This document shows, piece after piece, positions 26,640 through 35,418 of a stretch of 64,000 nucleotides of DNA (position 1 is its first letter; every line of letters starts with the position of its first letter). The stretch is taken from NCBI RefSeq assembly GCF_028288185.1, contig NZ_JAQBOF010000011.1:62001-126000 (forward strand), written 5' to 3'. Origin of the DNA: Mucilaginibacter sp. (GTDB lineage Bacteria > Bacteroidota > Bacteroidia > Sphingobacteriales > Sphingobacteriaceae). The notes under the pieces are model-generated. The model was not told where the DNA came from. It ran no database searches and was given only the letters and a program-made list of their open reading frames with translations. A program made the translations under genes and the position numbers.

Positions 26640-28850
26640 TTATAACTTGCCTTGGTCTTTTAGTGCCTGTTTCTTTGTTTTTATATCATTTTTAATGGCG
26701 CGTTTTTCCTGCCGTATCTGTTTATTTGTTTTCCCGGTAGGGTCAATCGCGTTTATACGCTGATCTTCTTCATCCTTTAACATTTGCTCGGTCTTTTGGG
26801 CAACCGTATCTTTCTTCCCAAATAGGCGCTGAAAGAAATTGGGTTTCTTTTCCGGTTCCGGCGGCGGTTCATTAATTATAGGCAGCGAAAAATCTTCATC
26901 AGGTGGGGCATTTAATATTTTGTTTGCAGCATTAGAATCAACTGTTGCAACATGTCGGCGCTGGCTTTCTTTTAAACGAACGGTATAAAACCCGTACGAG
27001 CTGCTATCCACTTGTGTAAAGCCTTTACCCATCATCATTCGCCCAAGCGAGTTAAAATAGTTCTCTAACCCCGGTCTTAGGCTGCCATCCGGTAAAAATG
27101 CATACAGGCCTGCTTTTGGCCTCGGCACAATGTTGGCCAGGAATATACTCTCGCCTAATGTTAGCTCTGATGGTGCTTTGCCAAAATAATAATGCGATGC
27201 CTCGCTTATGCCATAAATTCCCGGTCCCCATTCTATAATGTTAAAGTACACTTCCAGTATGCGATCCTTAGTCATGATGTGATTATTCTCCAGCATCCAT
27301 ACAATTAGTATCTCCTCAATCTTACGGCTAAGAGTTTTCTTCCTGGTTAAAAACAGATTTTTAACCAACTGCATAGATATGGTACTGCCGCCACGCTTAA
27401 ATTTATGGTCCTTGATATCGGTAACTATTGATTGCCTTATAGCCTTCTCAACAAATCCATGATTTTTATAAAAAGTAGGATCCTCTGCAGTCATTACCGC
27501 GTTACGTAAATATGGCGATATTGCTTCCAATGGCGTATAATTAGGGTTTTCCGGGCCGATAATATGCGATGGCATCGGCTTGTCCTTCTCATAAGGTGTG
27601 TACACAAAGGTCTTATTAAGTTTGCCAAAATCAGTTTTGCCATAATCAGCAATATGAAAATCGGCATCCTTATCCATTCGCGAATCAAATTTCAAGCTAT
27701 CTGGGTGCTCTTTGTTGAGGTAAAAGTTAAGTGCATAATTTAATTTGCCCGATACTTTAATGCCCTCCAATGTTTCAAACATCCCGGTAGGGAACGAATC
27801 AAAAATATCCTGCGCGTTTTGCCAGCCGGTATTTAGTTTCAACTCATAAATTTTAACGGGACTAAGCATATACTTAATAAACGGATGCGCGCTCAACTTC
27901 TTTAAATGAATAACCGATGAGCTATCTAACGATACATAATTGGCCCCCACAAAAACATTAGCGGCTATTGATCCATCTTGCACCACAATATCATTAGCTG
28001 CCAAGCCCGGTTGGTTTATCAGCAGGTTATGCGCGCTGCAATAAGTTTCTATTCGTGTTTCGCCGTCACTATGTTTTACGTTGGTTAGCTTTATGGTGAT
28101 GTTATCAAAATTTACCCGGGCTTTAAAGCGTTTCTCAATAAAGGGTATCTCCACCTTGCCCTTTTCGGCATAAAGCTTAATGTCTATATTTTTGTCGCTG
28201 GGGTGCATAGTACCGGCAAAATGCCAGGTAGCAACGGTATCATTTATTTTTATGGTCGATGTCAGGTCGCCATCGTCAATTTTGGCAGTTTGGGTAAGCA
28301 GTTTTAATTGTGTGCTATCGTTTTTAAATGATACCAGGAAGTTGTTCACCACCAGGTTGTCTGGAATTTTATAAAGGACCTCTTTGATCAGGTTGTTTGA
28401 CAGTTCGCTTAGATCAACTTTGTTACGCGTGGCGGTCGAATCTGTCTTCTTTTTAAATAGGAAATCGAAGTTTTTAACGCCTTTAATATCCGTTAAGTTT
28501 AAATGCCCGTTCAATAGGTCAACATTGGCCAGCTTAATATTGCCAAACAATAGCGGAAACAGCTTGATACTAACATCAAAGTGTTTTATAGTAAGCAGGC
28601 TGTCACGATTTTCGGGTACGATGGTAATATCGGTACAGGTTACGGTAGTGAGTCCGGTAAAATGCGCCGAACCAATTTGCAGGTCTAAGTGATAGAGTGT
28701 TTTAGCTTTTGCTTTTGCTTTTGCAATTTCGTTCTGTAAAATCGCCTCGCGTTTGGTATAAGCAATATATCCGCCGATAAACAGGATAACAAATAAGGAA
28801 GCAGCAATAATACCCGCCAGGCGGATGTATTTAGGATTAAGGCGATGCAT
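26640..28850 (-). CDS. AsmA-like protein fused to a GT51 peptidoglycan transglycosylase domain
   Basis: The ATG at 28850 begins MHRLNPKYIRL; a TTG 18 bases upstream is less likely. A membrane helix near residues 12-35 is followed by an AsmA/DUF-like periplasmic region (DLQIGSAHFTGLTTVTCTDI) to about 400. The GT51 domain follows: VMTAEDPTFYKNHGF with catalytic Glu456, RGGSTISMQLVKNLFL, KIEEILIVWMLE and EVYFNIIEWGPGIYG. No transpeptidase domain is present, so this is a monofunctional glycosyltransferase that polymerises lipid II glycan strands on the outer face of the inner membrane. The C-terminal 90 residues are Pro- and Lys-rich with low complexity. It sits between a nitroreductase and a metal-related cluster and has no obvious partners. 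Confidence 0.8.
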   Translation of the reverse strand: MHRLNPKYIRLAGIIAASLFVILFIGGYIAYTKREAILQNEIAKAKAKAKTLYHLDLQIGSAHFTGLTTVTCTDITIVPENRDSLLTIKHFDVSIKLFPLLFGNIKLANVDLLNGHLNLTDIKGVKNFDFLFKKKTDSTATRNKVDLSELSNNLIKEVLYKIPDNLVVNNFLVSFKNDSTQLKLLTQTAKIDDGDLTSTIKINDTVATWHFAGTMHPSDKNIDIKLYAEKGKVEIPFIEKRFKARVNFDNITIKLTNVKHSDGETRIETYCSAHNLLINQPGLAANDIVVQDGSIAANVFVGANYVSLDSSSVIHLKKLSAHPFIKYMLSPVKIYELKLNTGWQNAQDIFDSFPTGMFETLEGIKVSGKLNYALNFYLNKEHPDSLKFDSRMDKDADFHIADYGKTDFGKLNKTFVYTPYEKDKPMPSHIIGPENPNYTPLEAISPYLRNAVMTAEDPTFYKNHGFVEKAIRQSIVTDIKDHKFKRGGSTISMQLVKNLFLTRKKTLSRKIEEILIVWMLENNHIMTKDRILEVYFNIIEWGPGIYGISEASHYYFGKAPSELTLGESIFLANIVPRPKAGLYAFLPDGSLRPGLENYFNSLGRMMMGKGFTQVDSSSYGFYTVRLKESQRRHVATVDSNAANKILNAPPDEDFSLPIINEPPPEPEKKPNFFQRLFGKKDTVAQKTEQMLKDEEDQRINAIDPTGKTNKQIRQEKRAIKNDIKTKKQALKDQGKL

Positions 28851-28961
28851 TAAAGAAATTTTGTCCAAAAATAAACTAAATTGTATGGATACAAACGTTA
28901 TGATTGCTAAAATGTTTCCCTGCTAAGCAGATGAATCGCCTTTATTTATATCATATTGGGC

Positions 28962-30350
28962 CTACATGCCCTTCATTGTATGCCCCATTTTCATTAAAGC
29001 CGGGTTAATGCGCAGGTAAACCTGGAACCCAATAGGAGTGCCGCCATAATAACTTTTTAGCGCCATTGGCGATATGTTTAAAGTAGCCTGTATGCCCGCC
29101 GTTAGATTAGTGTTTTTAACTGTACTCACTATATAGTTTGTCCCTAAGGTTACCGCATTAATGCTAAAGTTTGGATTTGTAGGGAATGTCCCCTGCAGAT
29201 CAAGTTCTTCGGCATCTTTTTTAACAAATTCGTAACGGCCATAAAAAGCGGCGCGGCTTAACTGCAGGCTATTTTCCAGCAATACGGATGGTAACGTTTT
29301 GCGGTTATCCGATAAATGGTTTTGCCCATAAACCAATGTGGTTGATATATAGCTATCATCGCCTAACATTTTTGTCCGAATAGCTGATGCCGTAAAACGA
29401 TTAACGTTTTGCAGTGGCTCTGCTTCTTCGGGGCTATGCAGCCATCCATCTGATACCTGTAGCGCCCACTCTTTTGATGGATTGTAGGATAAACGCAGCG
29501 AGTAGGAATCTAAATTCAATTTATCAAAGTTATACCTAAACTCATCGGGTTCCCTACCTGTAAATGCGGAGCCTTCCAGCTTGATATCTTTATATCTAAA
29601 ACCCAAAGTAGCAACCCCAAACGCAATGTGCGTAGCATCCTGGTAATGGTGGCCCAGCGGCGCGTCAGGGTCATTCATGGCCGATAGGCGGTGCATAAAC
29701 ACCGGTGGCCCCAATGCCGGTTCGCCGGGATAGCCAAAGGAAATAGACAGGTCAGCATTTTTAGCTACTCGCTGAGTATAGGCCACACTCAGTTCGGCAA
29801 ACAAGTCATGCGGATGCTGGCGGTCAACCAGTTTATTCCCTTTGTATGATTCTCCTGTTTGATATAATAATGGATATCCGCCCGGACCCACCAAAAAGGG
29901 ATCGAAAGAAAACATACCATTGATGGAGAACAGGCCATTGCTGCCTACTTTGGTTTGGGTCATGCCCATTATCATATTAGGCGCATCAAACTTTTGCCCG
30001 CCACGATTACCTGATTTAAAAATATCCTGGTTGTTGTAGCGTGCGAAGAAACTACCATGTATCATCGTCATCCATTTTTTACCGTGGATCATATAGGCAT
30101 ATATCGGCGATTCGTCAGGTACCCATGATGTGCCCGAACCGTCACGGTTCATGGGCAGATCAAGCGAATATTGGCTGTTCATTTTCATGGGGTCGCTCAT
30201 ATCCATCATGTCCATATCCATTACCATACCGTTCATGTGGTGGGTATGTGGCTTTGGTTTTTTAGTAGTATCGCTGCCCATTTTCATTTGAGCTGATGAT
30301 GATACAGCCCCGAATAGCATAATTGCAATAATTATATTCGGTATTTTCAT
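28962..30350 (-). CDS. Outer-membrane beta-barrel with Met/His-rich N-terminus
   Basis: 462 residues with signal peptide MKIPNIIIAIMLFGAVSSSAQ. The first 60 mature residues are very rich in Met, His and Asp (PHTHHMNGM, MDMDMMDMSDPMKM), as seen in copper- or silver-binding segments. The rest looks like an outer-membrane beta barrel with alternating polar and aromatic residues and a C-terminal GFQVYLRINPALMKMG strand. The neighbouring HYC_CC_PP gene and the Met/His segment suggest metal handling, but no transporter lies next to it. I do not know a named family. The metal role is an inference. Confidence 0.6.
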   Translation of the reverse strand: MKIPNIIIAIMLFGAVSSSAQMKMGSDTTKKPKPHTHHMNGMVMDMDMMDMSDPMKMNSQYSLDLPMNRDGSGTSWVPDESPIYAYMIHGKKWMTMIHGSFFARYNNQDIFKSGNRGGQKFDAPNMIMGMTQTKVGSNGLFSINGMFSFDPFLVGPGGYPLLYQTGESYKGNKLVDRQHPHDLFAELSVAYTQRVAKNADLSISFGYPGEPALGPPVFMHRLSAMNDPDAPLGHHYQDATHIAFGVATLGFRYKDIKLEGSAFTGREPDEFRYNFDKLNLDSYSLRLSYNPSKEWALQVSDGWLHSPEEAEPLQNVNRFTASAIRTKMLGDDSYISTTLVYGQNHLSDNRKTLPSVLLENSLQLSRAAFYGRYEFVKKDAEELDLQGTFPTNPNFSINAVTLGTNYIVSTVKNTNLTAGIQATLNISPMALKSYYGGTPIGFQVYLRINPALMKMGHTMKGM

Positions 30351-30526
30351 GATGTCTGATTAAAAGATGTAAAAGAAATTGTACTCCAACCGTACCAAAT
30401 AAATATTAACACTTGTACGCACCATATTGTTATATAATGGGGTGCGATAAGATCCTTTTTAATTAAATTTAATCGTAAAAATAAACACACGGTAGTTTTA
30501 CCGCGGCGCGAAACTATTAATTACAA

Positions 30527-30912
30527 TCAAATACGAAGACTACAGTTGTTAATAAACCGGGGCGTTTTTCCGGATGGTGGCGAAGCGGGTGGTGGTGGGT
30601 CTGATAGCTTTTCTAACAGCGTTTGTTGGGCCGATAAAACATAATCGCCAAAAAGGAATCTTGGTCATTTCAAGCCAAACAGCTTTGACATTAGATTGCG
30701 ATTCGCCCTGGTGAGCATCTTTGATCTTTACATCAACTTTCTTGTCCTTGCAGCATTTCATTTTCAGGGCTGCAAGCGGGGTACAGTTTTTAGCCGGCGT
30801 GTTTATCTCTACCGCGGCCAATACACTTCCACAATAATGCAGATTGAGCGCAAAACCAAACGCGGTAATGATATACCTTGGTTAAAAAAAGCGTTGTCAA
30901 TCTTTTTATCAT
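30527..30912 (-). pseudogene. HYC_CC_PP-family protein gene, broken by two frameshifts
   Basis: Three frame segments together give one family member. The first frame runs from the ATG at 30912 (MIKRLTTLFLTKVY). The second continues with FGFALNLHYCG and KMKCCKDKKVDVKIKD, the HYC and CC motifs, and the third ends with LSDPPPPASPPSGKTP and INNCSLRI, the PP motif and typical tail. Frame 1 passes into frame 2 at an AT-repeat near 30871-30877, and frame 2 into frame 3 at a five-A run at 30650-30654 (plus strand). Restoring two bases at the first site and removing one at the second gives an intact protein of about 128 residues. Read as it stands, translation would stop early. It may be decay or sequence error. 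Confidence 0.75.
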
Positions 30913-30916
30913 AGTA

Positions 30917-30924
30917 CAAAGCTA
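30917..30924 (-). promoter_or_regulatory. Bacteroidota -7 box close to the HYC_CC_PP start
   Basis: TAGCTTTG on the minus strand matches the TAnnTTTG consensus exactly and ends 4 bases before the ATG at 30912. If it is used, the transcript would be leaderless or nearly so. No clear -33 TTG is placed at the usual distance. Confidence 0.4.
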
Positions 30925-30939
30925 ATCTTAAACAAGTTA

Positions 30940-30975
30940 AAAAAAAGAGCCCCCGGCAATTACTGCCGGGGGCTC
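30940..30975 (-). terminator. Strong rho-independent terminator of the OmpA-family gene
   Basis: A perfect 12-bp GC-rich stem (GAGCCCCCGGCA with its complement) around a 5-base loop is followed on the minus strand by seven T residues. It lies 30 bases after the OmpA-family stop codon. Confidence 0.93.
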
Positions 30976-31004
30976 ATAAAAAAAACTATATGGGTATTAT
31001 CTTT

Positions 31005-31673
31005 TTAATTGCCTTGTGTGGCTTGTTTTTTCATTTGTTCGTTAGCAACAATGGCTATTTCAACACGGCGGTTTTGTGCACGTCCAGCTACGGAAGCATT
31101 ATCAGCAATAGGCTCTGAAGCGCCTTTACCTATAGTTGTTAATCGCGAAGTGTTGACGTTATCAGCAACGATAAACGATCTTACAGATTCTGCTCTGCGG
31201 ATAGAAAGGTCCATATTATGATCGGCTGATCCGGTATTATCTGTATGGCCAATTATAGTAATGTTGGTTTGCGGATTGTTTTGTAATGATGCCGACAGGT
31301 TATGCAGGTTTGATTGTGCGGCCGGTTTCAGATCGGCCCTATCCACATCAAATAAAATGCCCGAGTCGAACTTTACCAATATACCCTCGCCTTGGCGTAT
31401 TACAGTAGCACCGGGAACGGTCTGTTTAATTTCGGCAGCTTGTTTATCCATTTTATGGCCTATCAATGCTCCGGCTGTGCCGCCAACGGCACCACCAATT
31501 ATAGCGCCCAATGCGGTATTACCCGCGCTGCGGCCAATTAACGCACCAACCACACCACCTGCACCGGCACCAATAGCTGCTCCTTTTTGTGTTTTATTTA
31601 GTGAGCTACATCCTGTGCTCAACACTCCTATTATTAAGCCAACGGCTACTATACTGTTTCTTATCGTTTTCAT
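31005..31673 (-). CDS. OmpA-family lipoprotein with glycine-zipper region
   Basis: 222 residues with lipobox VLSTGC. Residues 30-80 are a glycine zipper (GAAIGAGAGGVVGALIG and GAIIGGAVGGTAGALIG), usual for membrane-associated segments. The C-terminal OmpA domain binds peptidoglycan: VKFDSGILFDVDRADLKP, ITIIGHTDNTGSADHNMDLS and RRAESVRSFI, ending RAQNRRVEIAI with the conserved Asp and Arg. It anchors the outer membrane to the cell wall. The arrangement, YiaD-like, is common in Bacteroidota. Its own strong terminator follows, and the permease gene upstream ends 179 bases before its start. Confidence 0.9.
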   Translation of the reverse strand: MKTIRNSIVAVGLIIGVLSTGCSSLNKTQKGAAIGAGAGGVVGALIGRSAGNTALGAIIGGAVGGTAGALIGHKMDKQAAEIKQTVPGATVIRQGEGILVKFDSGILFDVDRADLKPAAQSNLHNLSASLQNNPQTNITIIGHTDNTGSADHNMDLSIRRAESVRSFIVADNVNTSRLTTIGKGASEPIADNASVAGRAQNRRVEIAIVANEQMKKQATQGN

Positions 31674-31851
31674 GTTTAATTGTTGATATTATATAAGTAA
31701 CAAGACAAACTCAATGCCAACAGAAGATGGATAGCCTGATAGCACCAATACATTCATCATTAACAACTTTAAAAACATTTTTTTAATACTCACGAAAAAT
31801 TCGGCAAAAGCAGTGATTGTTTTTTGACTTGTTTTTAGTACAAAAACATCG

Positions 31852-33164
31852 CTAAAATGATTTTTGCCATCCCAATAATCGCCAAAAAACCTCGGCACTC
31901 AATAAGGCCCCAATGGCAAATAAAGCCGGCTTAATGGTTTCTACGGACGAAGAGAAAGCGCCGCCCAGTGCTATAAAATAAACCGATGCCGGTAATAATA
32001 ACATCAGGCAAAGGCCGGTAATATTTAGCGGTATTTTAAATGGTCTTGGAGTATGGGGTTCTTTTTGGCGAAGTTTTATTAAGGCGATATATTCTAATGA
32101 CAAACCCGCACCATAAATGGTAACATCAATGATCAGTAAATCTGCAAAGGTCCATAATATCATCAGGCTAACAATAACCGAGCAGATGATGATAGACACA
32201 TAGGGCGTTTGAAAACGGGTGTGCAGCTTATTAATTCGGGCAGGTAAAAGGCTATCTTCAGACATCACCTGCGGCACGCGCGATACGGACATAGTACTGC
32301 CGCGTAAATCCCAAGTGTACTTGCCATTCCACCCAACGCAAGCAACGCCCCCAACCAATGCCCGCCAATTAAAGCACCTAGGGCCGGAAAGCCTTTTTCT
32401 GTTAAAACTGAAGTACTTATCCCGGATAATTGGGCTACCCATATCACCAGGAAATAAATAACAATAATCATGGCAAAAGCAATAAACATAGATACCAGGT
32501 AGGAGCGTAGGGGTTTTTCAACCTCTTCGGCATAGGTGGTGGTATTGTCCCAGCCCAGACAATTCCACATTACGGTGTATAAAGCCATACCCAATGATGG
32601 AAAAGCAATGCCCTTTAGTGAGGGCGATTGAATAACCAGCCCCCCCGTGTGATGATAAAAAGCCAAAACAAAAAGTATAATAAATGGCGTTAAAACCATC
32701 GCACCTAAAAACAATGATACCCGGCCAACCGGAACGATACCCAATATATTTAGCCCAGCCGATGCCCATATAATAACCAGGCAAACGGGTACTTTATAAA
32801 CGGCCAGATCAGGGAAGAAGAACGATGCATATTCTACAAATAAAACCGGGTAAATAGCTAGATCGACAAAGGTATATAACCAAGTCCACCAGCCTTCATA
32901 AAAACCCCAGCGGGTACCCAACGCATATTTTACCCACTTATAATAGCCGCCGGTAACGGGCATCATACTATTTAGCTCGAGCACGGTAAAAATTGCCGGG
33001 AGATCCCACAACAACGGAGTAATTAACAGCACCAATAACGCGCCATGGTGCCCGGCATAATCAAGTAATGGCTCCAGGCCATACGGGCCACCGGATACTG
33101 TAAAAAAAATGATAGCAACCAACTGTACCGGGCGTATCTTTTTTAAGTATTGTTTAGTGGCCAT
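31852..33164 (-). pseudogene. APC-family amino acid permease, interrupted by a frameshift
   Basis: The first frame (ATG at 33164, MATKQYLKKIRPVQL) has nine or so membrane helices of the amino-acid/polyamine/organocation family and ends prematurely at 32265. The second frame carries the remaining helices to 31852. The break lies at GIYAAVL, where frame 2 continues with SVSRVPQVMSEDSLLP, a conserved loop of the family. Adding one base at about 32291 (restoring CTATTG) gives GIYAAVLLSVSRVPQVM. The N-terminal SGGPYGLEPLL is the substrate-binding loop. Substrate would be an amino acid or amine. Without correction the protein lacks the last third. Decay and sequence error are both possible. Confidence 0.82.
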
Positions 33165-33562
33165 AAGGCCATAAAAATATTGTTTTAAATTTAATTGCGG
33201 CTTGTTATATGGTTTAAATATGTGGCAACAATAACGCAAAATTAACTAGTGGTTAAAAATGCCGGTTAAAAAATGATGTGTGGACACTTTCGTTATTAAA
33301 CATGCTGGCATTACTTATTAACAATTATTAATAACGTTTGTGGATTTTATTTCCGCACCAACTGCCTGTTTATTAGTGGATTGAATGTATTATTGGTTTG
33401 TTTTTATCCATCGTTCCTGCATTTCGCGGCGTGTTTTTATCACGATGGTGTCTTATTTTTTTATTTGAGCGAATTTTTTTCGTAAAACTCTTTAACTCTT
33501 GTAACACTTATAGCTAAAAACACGTAAAACGTATTGCCTGTTAATTTAATACATGGTTGAAT
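33165..33562 (+). other. Intergenic region before the surface-protein cluster
   Basis: About 400 bases without a gene, AT-rich, with T runs (for example at 33448-33481). It should carry the divergent promoters of the permease and the surface-protein cluster. I see no exact TAnnTTTG box, tRNA or strong hairpin in it. Confidence 0.5.
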
Positions 33563-34651
33563 ATGTGTGTGTTTCTGCCTCCCCAAAAAATAAATTTGTT
33601 ATTTAGCTTTCTCTTATTAGGGATAGCGGGGTTTTCTTTTACAGAAATAAACACATCGTATTCGCCGATTTTTACGCCCGCTACAGATACAGTAACCGTT
33701 TGCGGCACAAGCACGACCCTAACTACCACACCCGTATCGGGTTACGCTAACCCAATATGGAACAATGGTACAACCGGCACATCTTTAACCGTTAACAGCT
33801 CCGGCGATTATTGGTGGCAGGTTACAGGTACCAACGTCGTTACCAATGGCGATTTCACCAGTGGCAATACCGGATTTGCCAGTTCTTATACTTATATGCC
33901 CAAGACCGGTACTCCAAACGCATTATATGCGGAAGGGACCTATGGTGTTTATACCGACCCAAGCGCGCTTCATAATGGCTTTAGCTCCTTTAACGACCAC
34001 ACCGGTAACAGCCCGGCAAATAAAAGAAACATGCTGATAGTTAACGGGTCCTCAACCGCTAATACTACTGTTTGGACACAAAACATAGCTGTAGTAGCTA
34101 ATACAGAGTATGTTTTTTCGGTATGGGTTTCTTCGGCAAACTCGCAAAATCCGGCGCAGTTGCAGTTTTCTATAGATGGCAGCCCGCTAGGCAGCGCCAT
34201 CTCCCCACCATCTACCACGGGCAGCTGGCAATACTTTACCACCGTCTGGAACTCGGGAGGGAGCAGCGGCAGTTTACCCATTGCCCTCGTTAATCAAAAT
34301 ATTGTTGCCAGCGGTAATGATTTCGCGGTTGATGATATTGTATTTGCGCCGGTTTACCGTCAAAATGTCCATGTGGTGCTTAACCCTATACCTGTTTTAA
34401 CATTAACCGGGCCGCATTCGGCTTGCGGTAGCTACGATATAACAAAAACCATAGTAGGCTATGATACAAATACTTACAACTATTTTTTTAAAGACACTAG
34501 TGGCAATACCATAACTAACCCTACGGTAACCCTAAGCGGCAATTATACCATAACAGAACAAAGCAAGGCTACTGGCTGTACATCACTGCCTGTACAAACC
34601 ACTGTTACAATTATCCCTAATCCACCAAAACCAGGTATATCATCATTATAA
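33563..34651 (+). CDS. Secreted adhesin-like protein with a carbohydrate-binding-like domain
   Basis: The ATG at 33563 (MCVFLPPQKINLLFSFLLLG) gives a signal peptide; a TTG six bases upstream is an alternative. An Ig-like segment (TVTVCGTSTTLTTTPVSGY) is followed by a CBM4/9-like jelly-roll pattern at about residues 90-270 (VVTNGDFTSGNTGF, VWVSSANSQNPAQLQFSIDG, TTGSWQYFTTVWNSGG, AVDDIVF). A second Ig-like segment ends abruptly after TTVTIIPNPPKPG. No type IX C-terminal sorting domain is visible, unlike the third gene of the cluster. It starts the colinear run 33563-37388. An extracellular binding role is inferred. Confidence 0.65.
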   Translation: MCVFLPPQKINLLFSFLLLGIAGFSFTEINTSYSPIFTPATDTVTVCGTSTTLTTTPVSGYANPIWNNGTTGTSLTVNSSGDYWWQVTGTNVVTNGDFTSGNTGFASSYTYMPKTGTPNALYAEGTYGVYTDPSALHNGFSSFNDHTGNSPANKRNMLIVNGSSTANTTVWTQNIAVVANTEYVFSVWVSSANSQNPAQLQFSIDGSPLGSAISPPSTTGSWQYFTTVWNSGGSSGSLPIALVNQNIVASGNDFAVDDIVFAPVYRQNVHVVLNPIPVLTLTGPHSACGSYDITKTIVGYDTNTYNYFFKDTSGNTITNPTVTLSGNYTITEQSKATGCTSLPVQTTVTIIPNPPKPGISSL

Positions 34652-34688
34652 AAACATATTAATTAACCACCATAAAATTAATTATATC

Positions 34689-35375
34689 ATGAAAAAACGT
34701 TTCCTTACCCCAGTCCTGACCATGCTAATGGTACTGTTTGCCTATATAGCAACAGCTCAGGTTACATCTGGCCCTAGTGATGCTACCACCCCGCCGCCTA
34801 CAGCAGCGTCTGATGTGGCTAAAGTATTATGTTACGGATCTCCTATCTCCTTGTCGGGCCCGCAAGATGTCGGCGGCGTTGATTTTGCTAAATATCATTG
34901 GTATAAAATTGACCCGGCTGGTGTAAAGCAGGAAGTTACAACCCAAACCGGCCGAACATATACCGAAACATCAGGAGCAGCAGGCTATTATAACTACCAG
35001 TTAGTTACAGAGAATGCCAATGGTTGTACATCGCCACTATCTGATGTGATCAAAATATTTGTATTGCCGCAGTTAAGCGTAAGCATAACAACGCCAACCA
35101 GCTCTATGTGTGCCGTGGCTAGTAATGCAACGCTGTTAACCGCAAACGTTACACCGGCAACTGGCTATACCATAAATTACCAGTGGACCAGAAACAGCGT
35201 AGCAATACCAGGTGCAACAGCAAGCACTTATAATGTAACCGGAGAAACCACGGCAGCTACTATAACCTTTGGTGTAAATGTAACCTATGCGCTTAACTCA
35301 AGCTGCTCGGCTACAAACACTAAAGATATTGTAATTACACCATTGCCAACAAAACCATTGATCACGGCTAATTAA
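34689..35375 (+). CDS. Secreted protein with Ig-like repeats
   Basis: 228 residues with signal peptide MKKRFLTPVLTMLMVLFAYIATAQ. Two Ig-like segments of about 90 residues follow: the first around VLCYGSPISLSGPQ to DVIKIFVLP and the second around MCAVASNATLLTANVTP to KDIVITPLP, each with paired Cys. The end (PTKPLITAN) looks like the linker before a further repeat, as if the protein were a short member of a longer repeat family. No sorting domain is present. It lies 37 bases after the previous gene and 43 bases before the next, so it is part of one operon. Confidence 0.65.
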   Translation: MKKRFLTPVLTMLMVLFAYIATAQVTSGPSDATTPPPTAASDVAKVLCYGSPISLSGPQDVGGVDFAKYHWYKIDPAGVKQEVTTQTGRTYTETSGAAGYYNYQLVTENANGCTSPLSDVIKIFVLPQLSVSITTPTSSMCAVASNATLLTANVTPATGYTINYQWTRNSVAIPGATASTYNVTGETTAATITFGVNVTYALNSSCSATNTKDIVITPLPTKPLITAN

Positions 35376-35418
35376 TGATCGGTTTTGAGCAAATAAATAA
35401 TAGCGTGCAATCACATCA

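Noticed and set aside
33557..34651. First two surface-protein genes being one frameshifted gene
   Set aside because: Each has its own signal peptide and ATG after a 37-base gap, so they are separate genes.
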